Assembly (NCBI RefSeq): GCF_033949425.1 | Contig: NZ_JAXAVX010000002.1 | Span: 372,001 to 436,000 of the forward strand | Source of the DNA: Patulibacter brassicae | GTDB taxonomy: Bacteria; Actinomycetota; Thermoleophilia; Solirubrobacterales; Solirubrobacteraceae | DNA length: 64,000 nucleotides | Reading direction: 5' to 3' | Part shown: one piece after another, positions 51,368 through 60,545 of the stretch | Position numbering within the stretch: the stretch's first letter is position 1 | Layout: each line of letters begins with the position of its first letter | The notes under the pieces: model-generated | Told to the model about the DNA's origin: nothing | The model's database searches: none | Seen by the model: only the letters and a program-made list of their open reading frames with translations | Translations under genes and position numbers: made by a program

Positions 51368-52825
51368 GTGCTGGTCCTGCGGAACCTCCGGTCGCGGCTC
51401 ACCGTCGGCGTCGTCGCGGTGCTCTCCGTCGTCCTCGTGATCGCGGGCGCGCTCGTCGCCGACGCCGCGGATCGGACGGAGCGCGAGGCGCTCGACGACC
51501 GCCTGCGCCGCACGGCCGAGCTGCTCGACGTCACCGCGCGGGACGTCGTCCAGCAGGGGCAGCTCGACGACCTCGATCGCCAGCGCCTCGACCAGACCCT
51601 GCGGGTGACGGGCAGCTCGCTGCGGATCGTCATCCAGGGAGCGGCGGTCGACGGCGGCGAGGCGGGCCGCCCCTTCCCGCGCGTGGGACGGCTGCCGCTG
51701 GGCTACAGCTCGCACGAGTCCGGCGGACAGCGGTACCGCATCTACGTCAAGTCCGTCGATCTGTCGGACGCCGGCCGCGACGTGCTCGAGGGGCGCGTCG
51801 AGGTCTCCTCGACGCTCCGGATCCTCGAGCGGCGCGGCGAGCGGCTCGAGCGGCGCCTGCTGCTCATCGGCCTCCTCGTCCTCGTGACGACGGGGCTCGC
51901 CACGTGGCTCGCCGCCGATCTCGTGCTGCGCCCGCTGCGGCGGCTGCGCCGGGCGGCACGGGGGATCGAGTCCGACGACGACCTCGAGCAGCGGGTGCCC
52001 GTCCAGGGGCCCGAGGAGCTGCGCGCGCTGGCGCGCTCGTTCAACGCGATGCTCGGCCGGCTCGAGCGCTCCAGCGGCGAGCGGCAGCAGGCGCTCGCCG
52101 CCACCCGGCGGTTCGCCGCGGACGCCGGGCACGAGCTCCGCACGCCCCTGACCTCGGTCCAGGCGGCGCTCTCCACGGTCCATCGGCATCCGTCGATCGA
52201 CCCGGAGACCCGCACGGCGATCATCGGCGACGCGCTCGCCGAGCAGCGGCGGCTCGTGACCCTCCTCGACGGCCTGCAGGCGCTCGCGCGCGGCGACGCC
52301 AACCCCGTCGACCAGGTCGACGTCGACCTCGCGGGCGTCGTCGCGGAGGCCGCGGGGGCGATCGCCGCGCGCCACCCCGACGTCGCGCTGCGGACGACGC
52401 TGCCCGAGCGGCTCGTCGTGCGGGGCTGGGAGCCGGGGCTGCGGGTGCTCGCCGACAACCTGCTCGTGAACGCCGCCCGGCACGGGCGGCCGGGGGGCAC
52501 GATCAGCGCGTCCGCGCGACGGATCGAGGGCGGCCGGGCGGCGCTCGTCGTCGAGGACGACGGTCCCGGGATCCCGGTCGAGGAGCGCGAGCGGCTGTTC
52601 GAGCCGTTCGTCCGCGGTCGCGACGTCGAGCGGCCGGGCTCGGGCCTCGGCCTGGCGCTCGTGGCCCAGCAGGTCCGGCACCACGGTGCGACGATCCGGA
52701 TCGACGACTCGCCGCTCGGGGGCGCCCGCTTCACCGTCGAGTTCCCGCCGCCCGACGCGGTGGGGCACGCCGCCGCACCGCCTTCGCCACCCGAGCCCCG
52801 CCGCCGCTGGAGCCGCCGACCGTGA
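51368..52825 (+). CDS. membrane sensor histidine kinase
   Basis: A 485-residue kinase. TM1 (~12-33) and TM2 (~158-180) flank an extracytoplasmic sensor of about 125 residues; HAMP follows (LRRLRRAARGIES), then HisKA with the phospho-His in DAGHELRTPL (about H255). The HATPase domain has N box LADNLLVNAARHG, G1 EDDGPGIP and G2 GSGLGLALV. It should phosphorylate the adjacent regulator. The sensor domain has no recognised family. GTG 51368 starts it, and its stop overlaps the next gene (GTGA). Confidence 0.92.
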   Translation: MLVLRNLRSRLTVGVVAVLSVVLVIAGALVADAADRTEREALDDRLRRTAELLDVTARDVVQQGQLDDLDRQRLDQTLRVTGSSLRIVIQGAAVDGGEAGRPFPRVGRLPLGYSSHESGGQRYRIYVKSVDLSDAGRDVLEGRVEVSSTLRILERRGERLERRLLLIGLLVLVTTGLATWLAADLVLRPLRRLRRAARGIESDDDLEQRVPVQGPEELRALARSFNAMLGRLERSSGERQQALAATRRFAADAGHELRTPLTSVQAALSTVHRHPSIDPETRTAIIGDALAEQRRLVTLLDGLQALARGDANPVDQVDVDLAGVVAEAAGAIAARHPDVALRTTLPERLVVRGWEPGLRVLADNLLVNAARHGRPGGTISASARRIEGGRAALVVEDDGPGIPVEERERLFEPFVRGRDVERPGSGLGLALVAQQVRHHGATIRIDDSPLGGARFTVEFPPPDAVGHAAAPPSPPEPRRRWSRRP

Positions 52826-54753
52826 GCACCCCGCCGTCCCGATCACCCACAGGCCGACGGCGACGCGTCGGCGCGCTCGCCGGCCTGCTCGCGCTCGCGC
52901 TGCTCGGCGGACCGCCGGGGGCCGCCGCCGACGCGGCACCGGCGCCGTCGGACGGCCCGCGACCGGTCTCCGGGTCGCAGCTGCCCGCCGACGGGCCGCT
53001 CGTCGAGACGATCGACCGCCTCTGGAGCCCCGCGGCGGGGGCCTACCGCGGGTTCCCCGGGTCCCCGCGCACGCGCGCCAACGCGTTGCTGCTGCGCCTG
53101 CACGTGCGCGCGCTCGTGCTCGGCGCCGACAGCCCGCTCTCCCCGCGGCTCGCCGCGCCCGAGCGCGCGCGGCAGCTCGTCGACGCGCTCTCGCGGTCCC
53201 CGGCGTTCGTCGACGGGCGGACGACGCGCTACGACCCCGACGATCGCGACCAGTCGCACCGTCCCGGCTTCACCCAGACCACCGGACGCGGCCAGCGGCC
53301 GAGCCACCAGCACATCGCGATCGACCCCGAGGTCGCGCTCGCGCTGGCGGAGGCCGTTCGGGCCCGCGCCGTCCTCGGCCTGCGCCCCGCCGCCGTGGCT
53401 CGGGCGCGGCGCGCGGTGCTGCGCACGGCGGGGCACCCGATGTTCTCCCCGCGCCACGTGCGGATCGGGCAGCTCCTGTGGACGACCCAGATGCTCTGGG
53501 CCAAGCGCCTCGTCGACGGCGACCGCCGCGCGTTCGCCCGCGCGATGCGGCGCGCGCTGGACACCGAGGACCGGCTGCTGCCGCGGCTGCTGACCCGCGA
53601 CGGGGGCTACCGCTACCAGGTGAAGGGCCGTCGGGGCGACGCCCTGAACCGGATGGACACCCCGGAGTACAGCCTCATCGCGCTGGCCGGGATCCAGTTC
53701 CTGCCGCAGGCCCGGGCCGACGGGATGCCGCTGCGTCGCGGCGAGCTGGCGCGCTACCGGCGGTGGGGCCGACGCGTCGTCTGGGGCGCCTTCGGCAACG
53801 ACGGGCTCCTGAACTGGGACACCGCCTGGGGCGCCGACCGGCGCTATCTCGTCCAGTACTGGGGCTGGGCGAGCACCGCGCTGCAGGCGCTGGCCGGCGC
53901 CGACGGCGTGCTGCCGGCCGCGGACCGGCGCCGGGCGCGGGCGCTCTGCCGCCGGGCGCAGCAGCGGGTCCTCGACCTGCAGGACGCCCGCGGGCTGCTG
54001 CCCAAGGTGCTCTACGGCGCGGCGACGACGTTCGCCGCGGCCGGCCGCGACCGCGCGCTCGGCAGCCTGCGGATGCTCTGGTCGGTGTCGAGCTGCCCCG
54101 AGGCGGGGATCCCGCGCTCCGCGGCGAGCTTCGACCGCGAGCAGCAGCGCTACGCCGTGACGACGCCGCGCTACACGACGGCGGTCGTGGGCTGGTCGCG
54201 AGACCTGTCCTCCGGGGCGCTGCCCGTCCGCCTGCTCGACGGCGACGGTCGGGCGATCGGCGGCCTCGGCGGCCGCCGCAGCGGCTTCGACCTCGTCCTG
54301 GGCGACCTGCACCTCGGCGGTCGTCCTGCGAGCGGGACGCGCGTGCGCCTGTCCGCGCGCCGCGGCAGCGGCCCGCTCACGGGCCGCGGGAGCCTGCGGG
54401 CCGTCGTCCGGCGCGGCACCGCGGGCGCGCGGCTGCGCCTGCGCTTCGGCGTCGAGGGCTTCCGCATCGCGGGGACGTCGATGCGCGCGGCCGTCCCGCG
54501 GTGGCGGATCCCGCTCGGGGAGGACGCCACGACGACCGTCGAGCACCGCGGCGGGCGGACGATCCTGCGCGTCAGCCCCGCCCGGGGCGCCTCCTGGAGC
54601 GCGTCGGTGGCCGGGACCGCGCGCGTCGGGATCGCGCGAGTCGGGCGGGACCGCCTCGACCCGACGGTCCGGCGGGTCGCGACCCTCGCGCTGCCGCGCG
54701 GCCGGCGGATCGACCTGCGGGTCGCCGTCGGACCGTCCGCGGGCCCGTCCTGA
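52822..54753 (+). CDS. large secreted protein of unknown function, possible alpha/alpha-barrel glycan enzyme
   Basis: A 643-residue exported protein with signal peptide VGALAGLLALALLGGPPGAA. Residues ~40-420 are helical with aromatic-rich segments (LLNWDTAWGADRRYLVQYWG, RIGQLLWTTQMLWAKRL), like the alpha/alpha toroids of glycan lyases and hydrolases; residues ~430-643 are beta strands. No confident family is recognised, so any enzymatic role is speculation. It overlaps the histidine kinase stop and is followed by a GH5 gene, suggesting that the two-component system controls extracellular glycan processing. Confidence 0.65.
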   Translation: MSTPPSRSPTGRRRRVGALAGLLALALLGGPPGAAADAAPAPSDGPRPVSGSQLPADGPLVETIDRLWSPAAGAYRGFPGSPRTRANALLLRLHVRALVLGADSPLSPRLAAPERARQLVDALSRSPAFVDGRTTRYDPDDRDQSHRPGFTQTTGRGQRPSHQHIAIDPEVALALAEAVRARAVLGLRPAAVARARRAVLRTAGHPMFSPRHVRIGQLLWTTQMLWAKRLVDGDRRAFARAMRRALDTEDRLLPRLLTRDGGYRYQVKGRRGDALNRMDTPEYSLIALAGIQFLPQARADGMPLRRGELARYRRWGRRVVWGAFGNDGLLNWDTAWGADRRYLVQYWGWASTALQALAGADGVLPAADRRRARALCRRAQQRVLDLQDARGLLPKVLYGAATTFAAAGRDRALGSLRMLWSVSSCPEAGIPRSAASFDREQQRYAVTTPRYTTAVVGWSRDLSSGALPVRLLDGDGRAIGGLGGRRSGFDLVLGDLHLGGRPASGTRVRLSARRGSGPLTGRGSLRAVVRRGTAGARLRLRFGVEGFRIAGTSMRAAVPRWRIPLGEDATTTVEHRGGRTILRVSPARGASWSASVAGTARVGIARVGRDRLDPTVRRVATLALPRGRRIDLRVAVGPSAGPS

Positions 54754-54820
54754 CCGGGGCCGGGGAGGCGGGCCCGAGATCCGTCGACGTCCGTCGCGCG
54801 GGGCTTCCCGGTCTGCCAGC

Positions 54821-56473
54821 ATGAGGCTCGTGCGCTCGTCCGTCCCCCTGCGCCCGCGTCGGCGGGCGACCGCGCCCTGGGCTCTCGCGGGGCTCGTCCT
54901 CGCCGGTGCCGCCACGTTCCCCGCCCTCGACGCGCAGACGGCGACGGCTGCGGCGGCGAGCGCGAAGGAGCGGCGCCTGGCGAGCTCGGTCGCCGCGAGC
55001 GCCGCGTCGCGGCGCCACGCGACGGTCAGCGGACTCGGCAGCCGTGCCCGGCGCGAGTCGAAGCTCCGCAGCGGCGTCGGCCGGATCGGCGCGCCCGAGG
55101 CGCTCACCGTCGGGCCGGCCCAGGGCGGGCACCGGATGCTCCAGACCGCCGACGGCCGGCGCGTCGAGCTGCGCGGCGCGAACGTCGCCGCGCTCATCGA
55201 CTACGCCGGGGCCCACGGCACCGTGCCGGTCGGCGCCGCCGACGCCGCGCAGGCGCAGGCGCTGGGCCTGAACGTCGTCCGTCTCGGCCTCTCGTGGTCG
55301 CGGATCCAGCCGCGCGCCGGCGTCATCGACCAGGCGTACCTCGCACAGGTCGAGCGCGTCGGCAAGGCGTACGCGGAGCGCGGCGTCTACGTCCTGCTCG
55401 ACATGCACCAGGACCGCTACGCCGCGGCGCTCGGCCAGCCCTTCAGCGCGGAGGCCGACGGCGCGCCGCGCTGGGCCGTCGCGACCCAGGGCGCCTCGTG
55501 CGACACCGTCTCCGGCGCGCTCCAGGGCCAGTCGTACTACCTCACCCCGTGCGCGGCCGCCGCCGCGGACTCGTTCTTCTCCAACCGCACCGTCGCCGGA
55601 CGGCCGCTGCAGTCCTGGTACGCCGACGTCGTCTCGGCGGTCACCGCGACCGGTCGCCGGATCGGCCCGGCCTTCGCCGGCATCGAGCTCTACAACGAGC
55701 CCCGCACGCCCCGCCCCGGCACCGAGGCGGCGTGGGCGACGAACCAGCTCTTCCCGTTCTACCGGCGGATGATCCAGCGCCTGCGCGCCGACGGCTACAC
55801 CGGGCCGGTCTGGCTGGACCCGGTCGGCGGCTCCGTCTCCGCGCTCGGCGACGACCAGGTCGTCCTCGCCCCCCACGTCTACACCGACGTCTACACGGGC
55901 GGCGGACCGACCGGGGCCACCGCCGGCGCCCTGAAGCGCGAGTACGCGCGACTCCAGGGCCAGGCCAAGGCGCTCGGCGCCGCGCTCGTGCCGGGCGAGT
56001 TCGCCGGTGCCGGCGGCGGGGTCTGGGAGAGCTACCGGCGCTGGCAGCTCGACGAGCTCGACCGGACGCGGGCCGGCGGCATCATCTGGGTCTGGAAGCA
56101 GCACGCGACGAAGGACTACGGCTGGGGCGTCCTGGCCGCCGACGGCGGGCTCCGTCGCGGCACCGGCATCGCCCAGGACCTCGGCCGCCCGCGCGTGATG
56201 GCCGCGGTCCCGGCGATCCGCGAGGTCAGCGCGAGCGAGGACCGGCTCGTCGTCGAGACCTCCGGCAAGGGGATCGTGGAGCTCTGGACCGGCATGGCGA
56301 CCGGCGGGCAGGCCGAGCGCGGTCGGGCCTGGCGACTGACCGTCGACGGCGCGCCCGCCCAGGGCGCGATCGTGCGCACGAGCACGACGAAGCTCCCGAA
56401 CGCGACGATCGGCGGGCGCCGCATCCGCGTGACCGTGCCGAGCGGGCGCACGGTCCTGCGGCTCTCCCGCTGA
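54821..56473 (+). CDS. secreted GH5 glycoside hydrolase, endoglycoceramidase-like
   Basis: A 550-residue exported enzyme. After a signal (APWALAGLVLAGAATFPALDA) and a ~70-residue Ser/Ala/Arg linker, the (beta/alpha)8 barrel shows LRGANVAALIDY, LGLNVVRLGLSWSRIQPRAG and VYVLLDMHQDRY. The acid/base Glu is in IELYNEPR (about E293) and the nucleophile in LVPGEFAG (about E393). This layout matches endoglycoceramidase-type GH5, which releases glycans from glycosphingolipids or other glycolipids. The C-terminal ~85 residues form a beta domain. It follows the secreted protein gene by 67 bases and ends before a convergent BKACE gene. Confidence 0.84.
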   Translation: MRLVRSSVPLRPRRRATAPWALAGLVLAGAATFPALDAQTATAAAASAKERRLASSVAASAASRRHATVSGLGSRARRESKLRSGVGRIGAPEALTVGPAQGGHRMLQTADGRRVELRGANVAALIDYAGAHGTVPVGAADAAQAQALGLNVVRLGLSWSRIQPRAGVIDQAYLAQVERVGKAYAERGVYVLLDMHQDRYAAALGQPFSAEADGAPRWAVATQGASCDTVSGALQGQSYYLTPCAAAAADSFFSNRTVAGRPLQSWYADVVSAVTATGRRIGPAFAGIELYNEPRTPRPGTEAAWATNQLFPFYRRMIQRLRADGYTGPVWLDPVGGSVSALGDDQVVLAPHVYTDVYTGGGPTGATAGALKREYARLQGQAKALGAALVPGEFAGAGGGVWESYRRWQLDELDRTRAGGIIWVWKQHATKDYGWGVLAADGGLRRGTGIAQDLGRPRVMAAVPAIREVSASEDRLVVETSGKGIVELWTGMATGGQAERGRAWRLTVDGAPAQGAIVRTSTTKLPNATIGGRRIRVTVPSGRTVLRLSR

Positions 56474-56506
56474 GCGGCGCGCCCGGCCGCGGGACCGGCG
56501 GTCGGG

Positions 56507-57427
56507 TCAGGCGCCGCGCTGGGGGACGCCGAGCGCCGCGCGCGCCTCGGCGACCGTCGCCGGGCGACGGCCGCTGTCCTCGATCAGGCCGCGGGCCTTC
56601 GCGACGAGCTCGCCGTTGGAGCGGGCCATCGTCCCGTCGGGCAGGTAGAAGTTGTCCTCCAGCCCGACGCGGACCGAGCCGCCGAGCGCGAGCGCCGCGG
56701 CGAGCATCGTCCACTGGACGCGGCTGATCCCGATCACGCCCCAGTGGTGCGCCCGCCGCTCCCCGGCCGGGCCGTCGGCGACCGGCAGCGCCTCGCCGAC
56801 GACCGCGAGGTTGTCGGCCATCGCCGCGAGGTTGCGCGCCGTCGGCGGGATGCCTCCGGTGACGCCCATGACGAAGTCGGCGTGCAGCGGGCCCTCGAGC
56901 AGTCCCATGTCGATGAGGGGGGCGAGGTTGCCGACGTGCCCGACGTCGAAGCACTCGTGCTCCGGCTTGATGCCGAGGTCGCGCATCGCCCGCAGCAGCG
57001 CGACGATCTCGTCGAACGGGTTCGGGAAGATCGTCTGGAAGACGAAGTCCTTGCGCCGCGCCGAGTACTTCGCGTAGTTCATCGAGCCCATGTTCAGCGC
57101 GGCGACCTCGGGCCGGCACGCCTCGAGGTACGCGATCCGCTTCTCGACCGGGACGCCGATCGTGCCGGTCGAGAAGTTGATGATCGCGGCGTCGCCGACC
57201 TCGTCCCGGATCGCCTGGGAGATCGCGCCGAAGTCCTCGATCTCGTAGCTCGGCCGGCCGTCGGGGGAGCGGGCGTGGATGTGGATGTGCACGCCGCCCT
57301 CGTCGACGATCCGCCGCGCCTCGGCGGCGTACTCCGCCGGCGTGTACGGGATCGCCGCGCACTGGTCGCGGTCGGCCAGCGACCCGGAGATCGCGCAGGT
57401 GAGGATCGCGGGATGGTCGGTGCTCAT
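56507..57427 (-). CDS. BKACE family (DUF849) beta-keto acid cleavage enzyme
   Basis: A 306-residue TIM-barrel enzyme. HIHIHARSPDGRPSY holds the zinc His pair, INFSTGTIG and LNMGSMNYAKYS line the substrate site, HECFDVGHVGNLAPL and GGSVRVGLEDNFYLPDG complete the family pattern. BKACE enzymes condense a beta-keto acid with acetyl-CoA to give acetoacetate and a new CoA ester. The exact keto acid is unknown. It is divergent from the PucR regulator and next to a carboxylase module, suggesting a shared catabolic pathway. Confidence 0.87.
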   Translation of the reverse strand: MSTDHPAILTCAISGSLADRDQCAAIPYTPAEYAAEARRIVDEGGVHIHIHARSPDGRPSYEIEDFGAISQAIRDEVGDAAIINFSTGTIGVPVEKRIAYLEACRPEVAALNMGSMNYAKYSARRKDFVFQTIFPNPFDEIVALLRAMRDLGIKPEHECFDVGHVGNLAPLIDMGLLEGPLHADFVMGVTGGIPPTARNLAAMADNLAVVGEALPVADGPAGERRAHHWGVIGISRVQWTMLAAALALGGSVRVGLEDNFYLPDGTMARSNGELVAKARGLIEDSGRRPATVAEARAALGVPQRGA

Positions 57428-57608
57428 CGGGGCTCCAGGACGTCGGCGGACGATCGCGATGGCCGCGCCGCGGGACCGGGAGGTTCGGGCGCGCGGGGCG
57501 TCGGCGCTGTCGACGATACGTCCGCCGGGGCCCCGCACGGCCGCGAAGGTCCACAGCGCGAGCCGGTGCGCGTGTGGCACCTGCCCAGCCGCCGGTACGC
57601 TGCGCGCC

Positions 57609-58853
57609 GTGAGCGACGCGACGATCGGGCCCGGTCAGGTGCAGCGCGCGATCGACGATGCCGCCGCGTTCCTCGAGCACGCCGCCGCCGAGCTGGCCCC
57701 GCGCACCGCGGCGGAGATCCACGAGGGCGTGCCCGAGCTGCCCGACGCCGCCGCGGTGACGAGCCAGAGCACCAGCGGCGTGCAGGAGCTGCTCGCCGCG
57801 CACGCACGGGCGGTGCGCCGCGGGATCCCGCCGCACGAGGTCCACGTCCCGGAGGCGACGCTCGAGCACGCCCGGATGTACGTCCGCCGCGGGATCGAGC
57901 TCCCGGTGCTGCTGCGGACCTACCGCGTCGGCCAGGGGGTCCTCTGGCGCCTGTGGATGCGGACGCTCGACGAGCGGACGCCCGACCGGGACGTGCGCCT
58001 CGCCGCGCGCGACGCCGCCGGCGAGCTGCTGTTCGCCTACATGGACGTCATCGTCGGGCGGATCGTCGAGGAGTACCACGCCGAGCGCGACCGCTGGCGC
58101 CGCAGCCTCGACGCGCGACGCGCCGACGTCGTGCGGGACCTCCTCGAAGGCCAGCCCGTCGACGTCGACGCCGCGGGGCGCACGCTCGGCCGCGATCTCG
58201 CCGGGCGCCACCTGGGCGTCGTCCTCTGGACCGACGGCGACGACGCGGCGACCGCGCCGGCGCGGCTCGAGCGCGCGGCCGAGGAGGTGGCCGCCGAGCA
58301 CGGGGACGGCCGCCCGCTCGTGCTACGGGCGAGCCAGCGCGTCGCGTGGGCGTGGATCACGCCGGCGGCCGGCGGCACGGCGCCACGCGGCGGGGTCCTG
58401 CGCCGCGACGGGGTGAGCGTCGCGCTCGGGGAGCCCGGGCCGGGCGTGACCGGCTTCCGCGAGACGCACGAGGAGGCCGTCGCCGGACGCCGGCTCGCGC
58501 GCGCCGCCGGCCGCCCGAGCGGGACGGTCGTCGCGTGGCAGCGCTCGGGCCTGCTCGGCCTGCTGGCGGCCGAGCCCGCGCTCGCCCGGCGGTTCGCCCG
58601 CCGCGAGCTGGGCCGGCTCGACGTCGACGACGACGCCACGGTGCGGCTGCGGGCGACGCTCGCGACGTTCCTGCGCGAGGGCTCCCACGTGGGGCGGACC
58701 GCCGAGCGGCTCGGCGTGCACCCGAACACGGTCGGCAACCGCCTGCGCCAGTGCGAGGCGGCGCTCGGCCGGCCGCTCGACGAGCGGCGCGTCGAGCTCC
58801 ACGCCGCGCTGCTCGTCCGCGACGGGTTGCGCCACGGCGATCCCGACCGCTGA
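57609..58853 (+). CDS. PucR-type helix-turn-helix transcriptional regulator
   Basis: A 414-residue regulator with the same layout as the one at 6072: a helical RsbRD-like N-terminus (~1-170), a degenerate GGDEF-like middle and a C-terminal HTH (LREGSHVGRTAERLGVHPNT, VGNRLRQCEAAL). GTG 57609 follows a -10-like TACGCT by 7 bases, so a leaderless mRNA is likely. It stands between the BKACE gene (divergent) and the carboxylase operon (same strand, 90 bases on), and is the best candidate to control both. Confidence 0.85.
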   Translation: MSDATIGPGQVQRAIDDAAAFLEHAAAELAPRTAAEIHEGVPELPDAAAVTSQSTSGVQELLAAHARAVRRGIPPHEVHVPEATLEHARMYVRRGIELPVLLRTYRVGQGVLWRLWMRTLDERTPDRDVRLAARDAAGELLFAYMDVIVGRIVEEYHAERDRWRRSLDARRADVVRDLLEGQPVDVDAAGRTLGRDLAGRHLGVVLWTDGDDAATAPARLERAAEEVAAEHGDGRPLVLRASQRVAWAWITPAAGGTAPRGGVLRRDGVSVALGEPGPGVTGFRETHEEAVAGRRLARAAGRPSGTVVAWQRSGLLGLLAAEPALARRFARRELGRLDVDDDATVRLRATLATFLREGSHVGRTAERLGVHPNTVGNRLRQCEAALGRPLDERRVELHAALLVRDGLRHGDPDR

Positions 58854-58943
58854 CGGCCCCGGCGTGGGGGAGGGCCAACACGGCCGGCGGAGGCTGTGGA
58901 ACTCGGACAGGATGGGGGCCCACCGCTGGCCTAGGTTGGCGGC

Positions 58944-60545
58944 GTGACGGCGACCGCGATCGACCCGCGCTCCGAGAGCCACGCCGCGAACCGCGCGGCG
59001 ATGGAGCAGCGGCTGGAGGAGCTCGAGGCGATCCTCGACGGCGTCCGCGGCGGCGGGGGCGAGAAGTACGTCGCCCGGCACCGGAAGCGCGGCAAGCTCC
59101 TGGCCCGGGAGCGGATCGAGCTGCTCGTCGACCGCGACAGCCCGTTCCTCGAGCTCCAGCCGTTCATCGGCCACGGCAGCGACTTCGCCGTCGGGGGCAG
59201 CGTCGTCACCGGGATCGGGGTGATCGAGGGCGTCGAGTGCGTCATCACCGCCAACGACCCGACGATCCGCGGCGGCGCCTCGAACCCGTTCACGCTGCGC
59301 AAGGTCCTGCGCGCGAGCGAGATCGCGCTGGAGAACCGGCTGCCGCTCGTGAACCTCGTCGAGTCCGGCGGCGCGGACCTGCCGACGCAGCTGGACATCT
59401 TCATCCCCGGCGGGCAGATGTTCCGCGACCTCACGCGGCTCTCGGCGGCCGGGATCCCGACGGTGGCGATCGTCTTCGGCAACTCGACCGCCGGTGGCGC
59501 CTACATCCCCGGGATGTGCGACTACACCGTGTTCGTGAAGGGCGGCGCGAAGGTCTTCCTCGGCGGTCCGCCGCTCGTGAAGATGGCCACGGGCGAGGTC
59601 TCCGGCGACGAGGAGCTCGGCGGCGCGGAGATGCACGCCACCGTCTCGGGGCTCGCCGACGCGCTGGCCGAGGACGAGCCCGACGCGCTGCGGATCGGCC
59701 GCGACATCGTCCGCCGCCTCAACTGGCGCAAGCAGGGGCCGGGCCCACGGACCCCCGCCGCGCTCGTGGAGGAGCCCCTGCACGATCCCGAGGAGCTGCT
59801 CGGGATCGTCTCCGCCGACCTGAAGGTCCCGTTCGACACGCGCGAGGTCGTCGCGCGGATCGTCGACGGGTCGCGCTACGACGAGTTCAAGCCCCGCTAC
59901 GGCACGGCGCTGTCGACCGGCTGGGCCGAGATCCACGGGCACCCCGTCGGGATCCTCGCGAACGTCCGCGGCGTCCTCTTCAGCGAGGAGGCGCAGAAGG
60001 CCACGCAGTTCATCCAGCTCGCCAACCAGCGCGACGTCCCGCTGCTCTTCGTGCACAACACGACCGGCTTCATGGTCGGTCGCGAGTACGAGCAGGGCGG
60101 GATCATCAAGCACGGCGCGCAGTTCATCAACGCCGTCTCGAACTCCCGGGTGCCCCACGTCGGGGTCGTCGTCGGCGCCTCCTACGGCGCGGCGAACTAC
60201 GCGATGAGCGGGCGCGCGTACGCCCCGCGGTTCCTCTTCGCCTGGCCCTCCGCGCTCTCGTCGGTGATGGGGCCCGAGCAGCTGGCGGGCGTCCTGTCGA
60301 TCGTCGCCCGGCAGGCGGCGGAGTCCAAGGGACGCGAGTACGACGAGGACCAGGACGCGGTGGTCAAGGCGATGGTCCGCAAGAAGATCTCCGACGAGCA
60401 GGTGGCGCTCATGATCTCCGGCCGCGGCTACGACGACGGGATCATCGATCCGCGCGACACGCGCACCGTCGTCGGCCTCGCGCTCTCGGCCTGCCACTCC
60501 GCGCCCGTCCGCGGCACCGACGGCTTCGGGGTGTTCCGCCCGTGA
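58944..60545 (+). CDS. acyl-CoA carboxylase carboxyltransferase (beta) subunit
   Basis: A 533-residue carboxyltransferase. The two half-sites are seen in GNSTAGGAYIPGMCDYTVF and GASYGAANYAMSGRAY; SGGADLPTQLDIFIPGG and YDDGIIDPRDTRTVVG are conserved. Unlike the first beta subunit it has GGASNPFTLRKVLRASEIAL in place of the methylcrotonyl-type GGTYYP segment, so it uses another acyl-CoA. The alternatives are a geranyl/isohexenylglutaconyl-type or an unassigned branched acyl-CoA. GTG start follows a -10-like TAGGTT by 6 bases. The stop overlaps the alpha gene (GTGA). Confidence 0.9.
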   Translation: MTATAIDPRSESHAANRAAMEQRLEELEAILDGVRGGGGEKYVARHRKRGKLLARERIELLVDRDSPFLELQPFIGHGSDFAVGGSVVTGIGVIEGVECVITANDPTIRGGASNPFTLRKVLRASEIALENRLPLVNLVESGGADLPTQLDIFIPGGQMFRDLTRLSAAGIPTVAIVFGNSTAGGAYIPGMCDYTVFVKGGAKVFLGGPPLVKMATGEVSGDEELGGAEMHATVSGLADALAEDEPDALRIGRDIVRRLNWRKQGPGPRTPAALVEEPLHDPEELLGIVSADLKVPFDTREVVARIVDGSRYDEFKPRYGTALSTGWAEIHGHPVGILANVRGVLFSEEAQKATQFIQLANQRDVPLLFVHNTTGFMVGREYEQGGIIKHGAQFINAVSNSRVPHVGVVVGASYGAANYAMSGRAYAPRFLFAWPSALSSVMGPEQLAGVLSIVARQAAESKGREYDEDQDAVVKAMVRKKISDEQVALMISGRGYDDGIIDPRDTRTVVGLALSACHSAPVRGTDGFGVFRP

